This document shows, in pieces, positions 1 to 6,605 of a stretch of DNA of 35,857 nt (position 1 is its first letter; every line of letters begins with the position of its first letter). A model generated the notes under the pieces. That model did no database searches and was not told the origin of the DNA. It worked only from the letters and a program-made list of their open reading frames with translations. The translations under genes and the position numbers were made by a program. The DNA is from a virus, in the IMG/VR virus record IMGVR_UViG_3300048833_000084, positions 1 through 35,857 of that record. One strand, given 5' to 3'.

Positions 1-153
1 GACGACTTTGATAATTTTGTGGCTGAACTAAAAGTAGAGGGTAGCAGCCAAGCACAAACCGTGTCTTTGCATGATATAGAACGTCTATACAATTTATTCT
101 GTTTTAAGATTATTAGCGAACAGACAGTATGGAATACGCCATACAACAGGTAG
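1..153 (+). CDS. C-terminal end of an unknown protein (partial)
   Basis: An open frame runs from base 1 to a TAG at 151-153, giving the last 50 residues of a gene that begins before the window. The fragment is mildly acidic at first (DDFDNFVAELKVEG) and ends VWNTPYNR. I recognise no domain. It overlaps the next gene, whose ATG at 129 lies in another frame; such overlap is typical of co-translated phage genes. The frame could be chance, but it is open through the whole fragment and joins tightly to its neighbour. Confidence 0.5.
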   Translation, partial: DDFDNFVAELKVEGSSQAQTVSLHDIERLYNLFCFKIISEQTVWNTPYNR

Positions 154-317
154 ACAACCAGTTAGCTGACCTTATGCCAGCACTCGGTAGACGAGCTTGT
201 ACTCCTAGAGTTATGGAGGAAGCTGATAGATTACTAGATACCCGTAACTACTTAATGGATATAATGAGAGAGATAGCTTACGATGACCTTGAAAGGATGA
301 TGACTAATGGAGATTAA
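129..317 (+). CDS. Small helical protein of unknown function
   Basis: This 62-residue protein is predicted from composition to be almost all alpha helix (QQVDNQLADLMPALGRR, then VMEEADRLLDTRNYLMDIMREIAYDDLERMM). No motif is recognised. It overlaps the previous frame by 25 nt and the next gene by 11 nt, so the three look like one translationally coupled rightward string running toward the convergent junction near 600. No membrane segment or signal peptide is seen. Confidence 0.55.
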   Translation: MEYAIQQVDNQLADLMPALGRRACTPRVMEEADRLLDTRNYLMDIMREIAYDDLERMMTNGD

Positions 318-594
318 GCCAGACTACAGTATAGGACTAGACTTTGGCGAGCAACACTTCTCCATAGATGCCGTCTATGACAATGTGCATCTATTTAGAC
401 CATTAGGCTTCTCGATTATGAAGATAGTAACCAATGAGGGCTTCTTGCAAATGGGTACTGATATAGAAGATGCGGAAAAGGTAGCTGAAGCAGCGGGAAT
501 AATACCCATAGAGCGTACCGATATAAGACAGAGTGAATATCAGTTCTATCTTAACTATCAAGAGATGACTCTAGACGATGACTGGCTAGAGTAA
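307..594 (+). CDS. Unknown 95-residue acidic protein
   Basis: A 95-residue acidic protein that begins inside the end of the previous gene, so it is probably translationally coupled. The N terminus (YSIGLDFGEQHFSIDAVYDNV) could form beta strands; the C terminus (EMTLDDDWLE) is very acidic. No family is recognised. It is the last rightward gene before a convergent junction with the leftward CHAP lysin gene, whose stop is only 25 nt away. Confidence 0.6.
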   Translation: MEIKPDYSIGLDFGEQHFSIDAVYDNVHLFRPLGFSIMKIVTNEGFLQMGTDIEDAEKVAEAAGIIPIERTDIRQSEYQFYLNYQEMTLDDDWLE

Positions 595-596
595 TT

Positions 597-615
597 ACAA
601 TGTACATACAATGTA
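597..615. repeat. Tandem ACAATGTA repeat in the convergent gap
   Basis: ACAATGTA occurs at 597-604 and again at 608-615 in the 24-nt gap between two convergent genes. The second copy can also form a small hairpin (CATAC/GTATG). There is no T-run, so this is not a clear terminator. It may be chance in AT-rich DNA. Confidence 0.3.
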
Positions 616-618
616 TGC

Positions 619-1158
619 TTAGTATATATACTGAAAGTTAGAGGCAGGTTCAGTTCTTGTAGAAACCACGCCCCAACCCACATAGTTCATTTCACTAACT
701 GTTACCTGATTACCATTAACGGCTGTGACATAGCTCACATGACCAGACTCCCATGCTATAGCTCCTACTCTTGGAGTTGAGCCAGTAGCCCATCCATCTC
801 TACGAGCTTGCCATAGCCATTCACTAGCATTGTTCCATTGTCCTACAGACCTTTGAGTAGATACCCAATAGGTACACCAACCATACGGATACCATCCTGA
901 TGGTGCTTTAGACGCATTTACAGCCGTTCTAACTGGTCTTTGGGTGCTAGGTGGCGTATATACTGGTTTATCTAAACATTCTGCATTGTCGGCTCTTATA
1001 TACTGAATGTCCGTATTACAGTTGTTTACGTTAAGTTTAACTTTTTCTTCTATTGTGTATTCTTTTGGTTTTTCGACAGGTTCTTCGACCTTCAGTTCTA
1101 TTACAGTTTGTATTAAAGGGCTTGTTATTGGGGGCGTTTCCGCTGAAAATAAAAGCAT
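619..1158 (-). CDS. CHAP-domain endolysin / cell-wall hydrolase
   Basis: The C-terminal half, about residues 85-179, is a CHAP amidase/endopeptidase domain: Cys95 in YGWCTYWV is the catalytic cysteine, His140 in ESGHVSYV the catalytic histidine, and EMNYVGWGVVSTR the third conserved block. This family cleaves peptidoglycan. The N-terminal 85 residues are low-complexity (Glu/Lys, then Pro/Thr) and probably a spacer. The gene follows a two-helix membrane protein (candidate holin) under a shared promoter, so it is probably the lysis enzyme; a virion-associated hydrolase is the alternative. The ATG at 1158 has no ribosome site. The frame stays open upstream to a TAA near 1207, and AAGGAGT sits at 1201-1195, so the true start may be a rare codon such as ATA at 1191, which would add 11 residues. 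Confidence 0.85.
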   Translation of the reverse strand: MLLFSAETPPITSPLIQTVIELKVEEPVEKPKEYTIEEKVKLNVNNCNTDIQYIRADNAECLDKPVYTPPSTQRPVRTAVNASKAPSGWYPYGWCTYWVSTQRSVGQWNNASEWLWQARRDGWATGSTPRVGAIAWESGHVSYVTAVNGNQVTVSEMNYVGWGVVSTRTEPASNFQYIY

Positions 1159-1245
1159 AACAGTGGCATCAGATTCGGACAGTTTGCCTATTGTACTCCT
1201 TGTTTAGTTGTTAAAAGCTTGAAAGCTAGTACATATTATAATGGA

Positions 1246-1521
1246 CTAAAGCAGATAATCCCCAGCTTTTTCGGTTTTCTTGTGCTTTAACTTCTTTAGT
1301 TTGGCTGTTTGTTTTTTACTACGGCCATCCCAATATAGTATTCCAGCAACCGCCAACAGAGTGACACCTATTACTACTGTGTAGTTAGATATGTTTACTA
1401 GTTGTTTGGCGATTAAGTTAATAAGTTCTACTAACCCATCACTCCATATTGCTACTGCTAGAGGATTGAACACTACTACTAGTACTCCACCTGCTATTGC
1501 TAATTTATTATATAGTTTCAT
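1246..1521 (-). CDS. Two-helix membrane protein, candidate holin
   Basis: This 91-residue protein has two strongly hydrophobic segments, about residues 7-26 and 48-65, and a highly basic tail (RSKKQTAKLKKLKHKK). Two membrane helices with a charged C terminus fit a class II holin topology. It lies just before the CHAP lysin gene, behind a good promoter and an AAAGG ribosome site. Holin function is inferred from topology and position; holins have little sequence conservation. The protein could instead anchor another lysis function. Confidence 0.6.
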   Translation of the reverse strand: MKLYNKLAIAGGVLVVVFNPLAVAIWSDGLVELINLIAKQLVNISNYTVVIGVTLLAVAGILYWDGRSKKQTAKLKKLKHKKTEKAGDYLL

Positions 1522-1548
1522 GTTTACCTTTCATTAGTTAACTTTACC

Positions 1549-1577
1549 AGTATATCAAAGTCTGTAGTTATTGTCAA
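1549..1577 (-). promoter_or_regulatory. Sigma70-type promoter of the lysis cassette
   Basis: Read leftward, TTGACA (1577-1572), a 17-nt spacer and TATACT (1554-1549) form a near-consensus promoter about 30 nt before the holin-candidate start. It lies just after the terminator of the early operon, so the lysis pair has its own transcription start. Confidence 0.85.
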
Positions 1578-1582
1578 TAGGT

Positions 1583-1619
1583 AAAAGAAAAGCCGACTCC
1601 AGGTGGGATAGAATCGGCT
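1583..1619 (-). terminator. Rho-independent terminator of the early operon
   Basis: Leftward reading gives AGCCGATTC (1619-1611), an 11-nt loop and GAGTCGGCT (1599-1591): a nine-pair stem with one mismatch, followed by TTTCTTTT at 1590-1583. It ends the operon just past the glutaredoxin gene and insulates the lysis promoter. Confidence 0.85.
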
Positions 1620-1647
1620 ATAGGGTTAAATGAAAGGTTAACCTTTA

Positions 1648-1878
1648 TTATTTTATCATAGCGAAGAACTTTGGCATATTCAAACCTACCATATATTCTC
1701 CATCTTCTCTTACTAGTATTGGGACTGTGGTGGCGTTATATTTCTGTTGTAGTTCTAGGCGTTTCTCTAAGTTATCGGTTACATCTATGGTTTCGTAGTC
1801 AATAGATTTGGCGCCTAATAACTTCTTTAATTGATGACAAAATGCACAGGTCTGAGTAGTAAACAGAGTAAACCCCAT
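1648..1878 (-). CDS. Glutaredoxin / NrdH-like thiol-disulfide oxidoreductase
   Basis: A 76-residue single-domain glutaredoxin. The dithiol active site CAFC is at residues 11-14 near the end of the first strand, and the cis-proline motif TVP is at 51-53. Members reduce disulfides, typically of ribonucleotide reductase, in the cytoplasm. No ribonucleotide reductase is seen in the window, so it may serve the host enzyme or another target. It is the last gene of the leftward operon; a ribosome site AAAAGGA precedes the ATG. Assignment to the thioredoxin fold is firm; glutaredoxin versus NrdH is not decided. Confidence 0.9.
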   Translation of the reverse strand: MGFTLFTTQTCAFCHQLKKLLGAKSIDYETIDVTDNLEKRLELQQKYNATTVPILVREDGEYMVGLNMPKFFAMIK

Positions 1879-1921
1879 AGTAGTTCCTTTTTTTAGTTAG
1901 TATTCTAATGATATCACTGGA

Positions 1922-2185
1922 TTAGTTAGACGTGTCAAAATATTCTTTTAGCTTTAGACGGAGTTCAGACTTGAGTTTATTGCGAGTGGCATAGAAGTCC
2001 TCTGTTTCTAAGGGTTCTAAGCCTGTTATTTTGTGGTCGTCACCTATCAATTCTAATATATCTTTTTCTATGGCTTGAGTGGCTTGATTAACTCGTTCTT
2101 TGTTTTCTTTACTATAACCACTCCCATATTCGTGAAATGGGTAATAATCCTCGCCTAAATCTTCTAGTCTTTCTTGTAATGTCAT
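1922..2185 (-). CDS. Unknown charged helical protein
   Basis: An 87-residue charged protein with no recognised motif. The middle is helical (ENKERVNQATQAIEKDILELI) and the C terminus is rich in Lys/Leu/Glu (RNKLKSELRLKLKEYF). Its ATG overlaps the stop of the preceding gene (ATGA), showing translational coupling inside the early operon. No membrane segment. Confidence 0.65.
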   Translation of the reverse strand: MTLQERLEDLGEDYYPFHEYGSGYSKENKERVNQATQAIEKDILELIGDDHKITGLEPLETEDFYATRNKLKSELRLKLKEYFDTSN

Positions 2186-2451
2186 TCTATTTCCCTTAGT
2201 TCATTAAGTGCTTGGCGTAAAGCTTTTCTGGTCTTATACTTGAACGCTTTTTCTTTCGCTATCACAGGATTACCTAATTCTACATCATCTATGGCTTTTA
2301 TTGCCTTACTCTCAAGCAGTTGTAGGAGTTGGGCTTCGGCTCTATCCATAGCTTTTGGGTCGGGTTCGCCACTTACAGTTTCTTTGGCTGTTATTAAGAA
2401 GTGTTCTAATATACTTCTAATTGATATGCTGTCTGTATTTGGCAAGCTCAT
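2182..2451 (-). CDS. Unknown helical protein
   Basis: This 89-residue helical protein joins its neighbours by four-base ATGA overlaps at both ends. It is rich in Ala, Glu and Leu (AMDRAEAQLLQLLESKAIKAID) and its tail (TRKALRQALNELREIE) resembles the tail of the next gene in composition. No domain is recognised. The two adjacent genes might form a small complex, but this rests only on order. Confidence 0.65.
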   Translation of the reverse strand: MSLPNTDSISIRSILEHFLITAKETVSGEPDPKAMDRAEAQLLQLLESKAIKAIDDVELGNPVIAKEKAFKYKTRKALRQALNELREIE

Positions 2452-2633
2452 AATTTGTCACTTAACTTTCCGCACCTACAAACAGAACCGATGTGTCCTG
2501 ATTTTTTACCTGTAAAGAACCACTCCCTTGTTTCATCTGTCCAGCTATATTTATGAACGTGTAGAACTTGTTTAAGTTTTTGTACTAATTTACTCATAGT
2601 CCCTCTTCCTTTAATTGATATGCTCTCTTTCAT
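2448..2633 (-). CDS. Small protein with a His/Cys metal-site pattern
   Basis: This 61-residue basic protein contains HVHKYSWTD followed by VCRCGKLSDKL, a layout seen in small zinc-ribbon-like phage proteins. The two Cys and nearby His could bind one zinc ion; this is inference. The first ATG (2633) has a strong AGGAGA site. A second in-frame ATG at 2597 with a GAGGG site would give 49 residues. It overlaps both neighbours by four bases. Confidence 0.55.
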   Translation of the reverse strand: MKESISIKGRGTMSKLVQKLKQVLHVHKYSWTDETREWFFTGKKSGHIGSVCRCGKLSDKL

Positions 2634-2941
2634 AGGTTCTCCTCTTGGTGTTTTTTTATTCTAGCTGCCATATCCCATTGTCCTTGATGGTAGGCATGAC
2701 GTTCTGGTGAGCAGTCAGGCTCACAAGGTTCTACAAAGTCAAATGGGTCTATCCTTGCTTTACTAATTAGGGCGTTAATTTGGCGTTCTAGTTTTTCAGT
2801 TAATGGTATTAGGCAACCGTTTTTTACTTTGTGGTATCCAAGGTTATATGCTTCTTCTAATAATAGTGCTTGTTCGCTTTCCATGTCTATTTCCCCTAAC
2901 TCTGTATTGTCTGGATTGGGTGGGTTCTTAGATTTACTCAT
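2630..2941 (-). CDS. Unknown protein with CxxxC-H motif near the C terminus
   Basis: A 103-residue acidic protein. Near the C terminus it carries FVEPCEPDCSPERHAYHQG, a Cys/His cluster. A similar layout (LPCDCDLDCHPNTDN) closes the gene at 7706-7957, so the two may be distant relatives or share a metal site. The C-terminal helix is QWDMAARIKKHQEE. It starts inside the end of the preceding gene. No known family recognised. Confidence 0.6.
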   Translation of the reverse strand: MSKSKNPPNPDNTELGEIDMESEQALLLEEAYNLGYHKVKNGCLIPLTEKLERQINALISKARIDPFDFVEPCEPDCSPERHAYHQGQWDMAARIKKHQEENL

Positions 2942-3185
2942 TACTTAACATCCTTTCTAGTCTGTCCATTTGTTCTTCATTGACCCCCTTGTTTTCACTA
3001 GCCAGTCCATAATCTTCAAGTACTTCTATTGCCATTTCACCAGCACCCATAAAGTCGTGACCGTAGGGTTTGTTGCAATACTGAAAATACATAGAGGTTA
3101 GGGCGGATAGGATTCTTTGTGTTTCTTTATCTAGCTTTGCAAAGTCGTATCCATCGTCATCTGGTAGTTTATCCGCTGTTACCAT
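2934..3185 (-). CDS. Unknown acidic protein
   Basis: I start this at the ATG at 3185 (MVTADKLPDDDG, 83 residues) because GAGAGG lies six bases upstream. A longer frame from 3233 would cross a strong hairpin at 3209-3248. Composition suggests helices (LDKETQRILSALTSMYFQY and NEEQMDRLERML). No motif recognised. It is the first gene after a 313-nt non-coding gap inside the operon, so its expression may depend on that RNA. Confidence 0.6.
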   Translation of the reverse strand: MVTADKLPDDDGYDFAKLDKETQRILSALTSMYFQYCNKPYGHDFMGAGEMAIEVLEDYGLASENKGVNEEQMDRLERMLSNE

Positions 3186-3498
3186 AATTGTCCTCTCTTT
3201 AATTTGGTGGGGGTCTAGCGAGGATATACCCAAGCTAGACGAAACCCCTATTGGTCTTACATAGCACCCGAATCCTCAGTTGCTAATGCCAAGTCTTGGC
3301 TGTTACTCTAATCAGGCATCAATACAGTTCCGTCAAGAGTCATTTAACTTATTTAAGAGACTTACTCCACATAGCTCTAGAAGCATCGGGGTTGCCCAGC
3401 ACCAAGTATCTAATTTGTTAATAGTTCTAACTCTGCTACAGTGTGAAAACTCATTATCCTACACTTCTTATGCTCAAGCTCACAATCACATTGGCAGT
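3186..3498 (-). ncRNA. Structured non-coding stretch inside the early operon
   Basis: A 313-nt gap in an operon whose other genes mostly overlap. No convincing protein is seen on either strand; the only long rightward frame looks like a shadow. The leftward RNA can form several stems. The strongest is at 3209-3248: GTCTAGC/GCTAGAC closed further by GGGG/CCCC with a GAAA bulge, 11 pairs. Others are GCCAA/TTGGC (3288-3300), AATGCC/GGCATC (3284-3320, one wobble) and AGTGT/ACACT near the 5' end. It could be a free-standing RNA, a cis-acting leader of the 2934-3185 gene, or a decayed gene. No tRNA or known riboswitch signature is recognised. Confidence 0.4.
3209..3248 (-). promoter_or_regulatory. 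Strong hairpin before a gene start
   Basis: An eleven-pair stem (GGGG plus GTCTAGC with GCTAGAC plus CCCC, bulge GAAA, 14-nt loop) ends 24 nt before the 3185 start codon. There is no T-run on either side, so it is not a simple terminator. It could control translation or processing of the downstream message. Confidence 0.55.
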
Positions 3499-3720
3499 CT
3501 AGTTTGTAGCACGACTCTGTTTGTAAAGTCTCATCTTTGGTTTGTTGTATTGTTCGCTGAACCATGTCTCAACCCTTTCACCTTTCTTGAACTCCTGTAG
3601 GGAGTCTATTACTTCTTTGTTGCCTAATTCATCAATGATTTCATAGCTATATAGTTTGTATTCGGTGCCGTCTGCTTTCATTCTGGTTTGGTAGAATGTT
3701 CGGCGGTTAATTTGCTTCAT
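3499..3720 (-). CDS. Unknown small basic protein
   Basis: A 73-residue basic protein (MKQINRRTFYQTRMKADG, ending PKMRLYKQSRATN). Alternating aromatic and charged residues (YKLYSYEIIDELGN) suggest a small beta structure. It overlaps the methylase gene end by 14 nt. No family recognised. A nucleic-acid-binding role would fit the charge but is only a guess. Confidence 0.55.
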   Translation of the reverse strand: MKQINRRTFYQTRMKADGTEYKLYSYEIIDELGNKEVIDSLQEFKKGERVETWFSEQYNKPKMRLYKQSRATN

Positions 3721-4357
3721 GGGCCGACTCCATTATGTGCAGACCTATTTCGGGCAACACATAATTCCTTAATACCTGACGCTTATTCCTTAATTTAATT
3801 CCCGTTAAATCCAGCCCGTGTAAATCGGTAAGTTCTGGTATTTGGGCTTCTCTGATTATCGCTTTACGTTGTGCGTCTTTACTTGCACTTCTATTCATCG
3901 TGCCTATCTGCGTATAGTTAATGTCTTTTGGCGGTATATCAAAGTTCGCCCAATAGTAATGCCTACCAACTACCTGAGGCTTGTATATCGGCTCATAGTA
4001 GCTCTTTACGTTCTCTACGACATACTTTCCCTTAAAGAAGTGTTTTAGGAATATAATTTCTTGCCACAGCCTATAGTCTGGGTATCTGAATATTCCTTGC
4101 CCTTTTAGGAAGTGGTTAGTAACTGAGTGTGTTGGGCAGGGTGGGCTTGACCAAATAAAGTCAAACTCCATATGGTGCTTCAACAAATATTCGTGTGCGT
4201 CAGCTACAATTACCGTGTCTTGGGGGAAGAAGTACTTGTATACATCTGCTATATCTTGTACGTTTTCTACTGCTGTTACCTCATATCTGTCGTCCCAAAG
4301 TTTACGGTTTCCGCCGATACCAGCGTATAGATTTAATACTTTAATCTTCTTCATCAT
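3707..4357 (-). CDS. DNA (cytosine-5) methyltransferase, compact phage type
   Basis: A 216-residue C5-cytosine methyltransferase. Motif I is LNLYAGIGG at residues 8-16 (SAM binding), motif IV SPPCPTHS has the catalytic Cys74, and motif VI is VVENVKSYYEP (ENV at 115-117). At 216 residues it is far shorter than most bacterial enzymes (about 330-420), so the target-recognition domain is small or absent; such compact forms are common in phages. It methylates cytosines in DNA, probably to evade host restriction or alter expression. No cognate endonuclease is visible. Its start overlaps the preceding HNH gene by 17 nt. Confidence 0.88.
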   Translation of the reverse strand: MMKKIKVLNLYAGIGGNRKLWDDRYEVTAVENVQDIADVYKYFFPQDTVIVADAHEYLLKHHMEFDFIWSSPPCPTHSVTNHFLKGQGIFRYPDYRLWQEIIFLKHFFKGKYVVENVKSYYEPIYKPQVVGRHYYWANFDIPPKDINYTQIGTMNRSASKDAQRKAIIREAQIPELTDLHGLDLTGIKLRNKRQVLRNYVLPEIGLHIMESAHEAN

Positions 4358-4781
4358 ATGCCCTTGCTTCGTCTAGTGTCATCTCGCCATCTCTTACCTG
4401 CTTAAATACATCTTTTAAGAAAGCGAGTCTGTCATCCCAGTCCATCTTTATCTTTGGACCGTTGTTTACATCTCTTAGTGGTTGTAAGTATTTCTTGTAT
4501 TTGGTGCGCCTAACAAAGTCAGTAAACTCCAGGGGGCTAGAAGTAAAGTGTCTATGACAATTACTGCATAAGCTCATTCCGTTGCGTAAATCTGTCTTTA
4601 GTCTTGGGTAAGCCCCAACACCATAAATATGCGCTCCCTGTAACTGTGGCGAAGTGTTACCAACCCTAACGCTGATACACTCCCACACACTATCTGGTAC
4701 ATCGTTTCCCTCACAGTGTCCCTCTAGTCGCCAAATCTTCCTTGCTAAATCAGTGGCTACCTTATCTATCCTTTTCCCCAT
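4341..4781 (-). CDS. HNH / NinG-like recombination nuclease
   Basis: This 146-residue protein has an HNH-type core: GAHIYGVGAYPRLKTDL then RNGMSLCSNCHRHFTSSP, with a conserved His before the loop and a CSNCHRHF block. This resembles the NinG/Rap family of phage recombination proteins, which act on branched DNA, and generic phage HNH proteins. The usual first CxxC pair is not clear; Cys residues occur instead in HCEGNDVPDSVWEC. The C-terminal 40 residues are helical and acidic. It sits between a KGG-like small protein and the C5 methylase. NinG-like versus simple HNH endonuclease is not resolved. Confidence 0.7.
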   Translation of the reverse strand: MGKRIDKVATDLARKIWRLEGHCEGNDVPDSVWECISVRVGNTSPQLQGAHIYGVGAYPRLKTDLRNGMSLCSNCHRHFTSSPLEFTDFVRRTKYKKYLQPLRDVNNGPKIKMDWDDRLAFLKDVFKQVRDGEMTLDEARAYDEED

Positions 4782-4787
4782 AGTAAC

Positions 4788-4982
4788 TTAACCCTCTTTC
4801 TTATATGTACCGTTTCTTATTGCTTTGGCGGCTTCTGGATTACCCTTTAACCAAGGATTTGTATTTCCTTTATTGCCTTTAGAGCGGTTAGCCATTTCCT
4901 CTTTGCCTTTTTTAATTGCTTCTTCGGGAGCTAGGTCTGCATACTTTTCAATCTGCATTTGCTCCCACCACGTATATTTCAT
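4788..4982 (-). CDS. Small Lys/Gly/Asn-rich protein (KGG-like)
   Basis: A 64-residue basic protein whose second half (NRSKGNKGNTNPWLKGNPEAA) resembles the gene at 7375-7557 (FYNNPEAARKAGAKGGK). Such Gly/Lys repeats recall the KGG stress-protein motif and are frequent in phage small proteins of unknown role. The N terminus is helical (WWEQMQIEKYADLAPEEAIKK). GAGAGAC precedes the ATG. Confidence 0.6.
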   Translation of the reverse strand: MKYTWWEQMQIEKYADLAPEEAIKKGKEEMANRSKGNKGNTNPWLKGNPEAAKAIRNGTYKKEG

Positions 4983-5012
4983 ATATCAGTCTCTCTTTCT
5001 TTAATTATTATA

Positions 5013-5441
5013 TCATACTCGGAAGGGTATGTCATTTAAATCTATACCGTCACTGTAATCGGTAGTGTCTGCGTTATCTGCAACTGGTTTGTTTACCCAT
5101 TCTTTAGGTTGGGCGTCTCTTACTACATTAAAGAAGTATCTAATATCCATACCAGTCTTGCCGTTAGATTTCACGTGAAAAGTAACACCGTTTATATCTG
5201 CTACTCCAGCTTTGTAAACTCCCTCTAGTAAGTTACCTAGTTGGCCAGCGCCTAAATCCATTCTACCCTTATCGGTGTCTATGGTATACATCTTCCTGTA
5301 ACCCTCTGTCCACTTTTCTTCTGTTAGCATTCGGCGAGCTTCGTTATCCCATTTCTTGAATTGATAACCACCAGCCTTAGTAATAGTGAAGTCTTTATCT
5401 ACTAGTGCGCTTAATTTTGTATATTCTATCTTGTTGTCCAT
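5013..5441 (-). CDS. SSB-like single-stranded-DNA-binding protein
   Basis: A 142-residue protein that ends in an acidic tail with GIDLNDIPFRV. The DIPF tip copies the C-terminal peptide of bacterial SSB (consensus DDDIPF) that recruits replication and repair proteins. The first 110 residues (KDFTITKAGGYQFKKWD, MYTIDTDKGRMDLG, GVTFHVKSN) fit a beta-rich OB-fold, though not a close match to host SSB. Here the tip is followed by two extra residues. AAGGAG precedes the ATG. The exonuclease and HNH genes nearby suggest a replication/recombination role. Confidence is moderate because the fold is inferred. Confidence 0.7.
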   Translation of the reverse strand: MDNKIEYTKLSALVDKDFTITKAGGYQFKKWDNEARRMLTEEKWTEGYRKMYTIDTDKGRMDLGAGQLGNLLEGVYKAGVADINGVTFHVKSNGKTGMDIRYFFNVVRDAQPKEWVNKPVADNADTTDYSDGIDLNDIPFRV

Positions 5442-5454
5442 TGTTGTCTCCTTA

Positions 5455-5829
5455 TTATTTATCGTAACACTCTAGTACTGCGGCACTAGCTATTGGGTCG
5501 TTATTTATGTCTAGGTTCTCAAACTGGTCATTAGTTAGGTGGCTGTCTAGGTAATCGTACATACACTGGCAAGCACTTCTGTTTGCTTCCGTAGAACAAC
5601 TATCTACAAACACCCTCTCCCAATTTGATGCCATACTGTCTGATATTGATGGTGCTAACTTTACTTGGGTGTCGTCTTTAATTGGTGCTGAATAGGTTGG
5701 TGCCGTTTGGTTGGGCGTATAACCAGTATCTTGACTGTCTGTTATTGCTACAACTACTACTAATAGTATGAATATCCCACCAAATATAGCTAGTGCTAGT
5801 ACTACTGCGTTTGTTAATTTACTTTTCAT
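5455..5829 (-). CDS. Membrane-anchored protein with a four-Cys outer domain
   Basis: A 124-residue protein. Residues about 8-30 form one hydrophobic helix (VVLALAIFGGIFILLVVVVA) after a short basic N terminus, a signal anchor that places the rest outside the cytoplasm. A Pro/Thr linker follows. The C-terminal domain has four Cys (DSCSTEANRSACQCMYDYL and LECYDK), which suggests disulfides. Similar Cys-patterned domains occur in small secreted bacterial proteins of unknown role. In a phage early operon, surface roles such as superinfection exclusion are possible but unproven. GAGAGGAG precedes the start. Confidence 0.7.
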   Translation of the reverse strand: MKSKLTNAVVLALAIFGGIFILLVVVVAITDSQDTGYTPNQTAPTYSAPIKDDTQVKLAPSISDSMASNWERVFVDSCSTEANRSACQCMYDYLDSHLTNDQFENLDINNDPIASAAVLECYDK

Positions 5830-5841
5830 ATTATTCTCCTC

Positions 5842-6306
5842 TCATTTAATTTCGTTTAGTAAAGCAAAGTCCCCATGGTGAAGTCTTGCTAATTTATTGT
5901 ATGCTTTGGCGGCTTCAACCTCAGTTTTATGCCGACTGCTATGGTATGTTGTACCGTGACTACTTACAGAAGCCCTCCATGAGTTTTCGCTTCTCTGTGT
6001 AACGCCACGATATTTGCCACTCCTTTCCGTATCTTTATTAATTACATTCTGCCTCCTAGTTGCTAGCCTTAAATTAGTTCTCCTATTATCGAGTTTGTCT
6101 CTGTTAATATGGTCTACTTCTTTGCCTTCAGGAAAACCCATAATAAACCTAGCCAGAGAATATGTTGAGCCTTTGTTTGTAAATAGGGCGTAACCGTACT
6201 TATTAATGGTTAGCCTGTGCTTCGATACAGCAGGGAAATCATCCTCATCTACTAGAACAAATATTATGCGTCCTTTACTCATAAGTGGTATTTTTATAGT
6301 ACTCAT
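5842..6306 (-). CDS. HNH homing endonuclease with AP2 DNA-binding domain
   Basis: A 154-residue protein. The HNH part is EGKEVDHINRDKLDNRRTNLR with VDH supplying the first His and NLRLATRRQN the rest. The C-terminal part (KYRGVTQRSENSWRA, EAAKAYNKLARLHHG, FALLNEIK) is an AP2-type DNA-binding domain. This combination is typical of free-standing phage homing endonucleases that cut intronless or unoccupied alleles and spread. Its ATG overlaps the upstream stop (ATGA), so it is now translated as part of the early operon. A relative is at 18515-19006. Confidence 0.9.
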   Translation of the reverse strand: MSTIKIPLMSKGRIIFVLVDEDDFPAVSKHRLTINKYGYALFTNKGSTYSLARFIMGFPEGKEVDHINRDKLDNRRTNLRLATRRQNVINKDTERSGKYRGVTQRSENSWRASVSSHGTTYHSSRHKTEVEAAKAYNKLARLHHGDFALLNEIK

Positions 6307-6605
6307 AGTAGGGCCGCCTGATTATGAATACAGTTTTTTACACCTATAAATGGCTCTCGCTTACTAAGGCTAATTACATAAACCAGTATGCGTCCATTCT
6401 TTTGCAACTTCTGTCTTTGGGCGACTTTCTTCTCTATTACGAACCAGCCATATTCCTCAAATGGTTTCTGGTTAGCGAACCTAATCAACAAATACTCCTG
6501 TGCGTTATCTACTGTTTCCTGACTAATCAATATAGACTTGTCGTGATAACGTGGTTCTTTGACCTTAGTTATCGTGGTGTATGGGTCGTGTTCACAGAGT
6601 TTCAT
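6303..6605 (-). CDS. Unknown 100-residue protein
   Basis: I choose the ATG at 6605 (MKLCEHDPYTTI) because it overlaps the upstream TGA as ATGA and leaves an upstream GGAAG; a longer frame from 6641 would overlap the exonuclease by 40 nt. The protein has many charged and aromatic residues (YGWFVIEKKVAQRQ, RILVYVISLSKREP). No family recognised. It lies directly after the exonuclease gene, so it might act with it. Confidence 0.6.
   Translation of the reverse strand: MKLCEHDPYTTITKVKEPRYHDKSILISQETVDNAQEYLLIRFANQKPFEEYGWFVIEKKVAQRQKLQKNGRILVYVISLSKREPFIGVKNCIHNQAALL

Noticed and set aside
3280-3600. Rightward 106-residue frame (MLMPSLGCYSNQ...)
   Set aside because: It runs against the early operon, lacks a ribosome site, overlaps the 3499-3720 gene and has no protein-like pattern. 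The structured-RNA reading of this gap is better.
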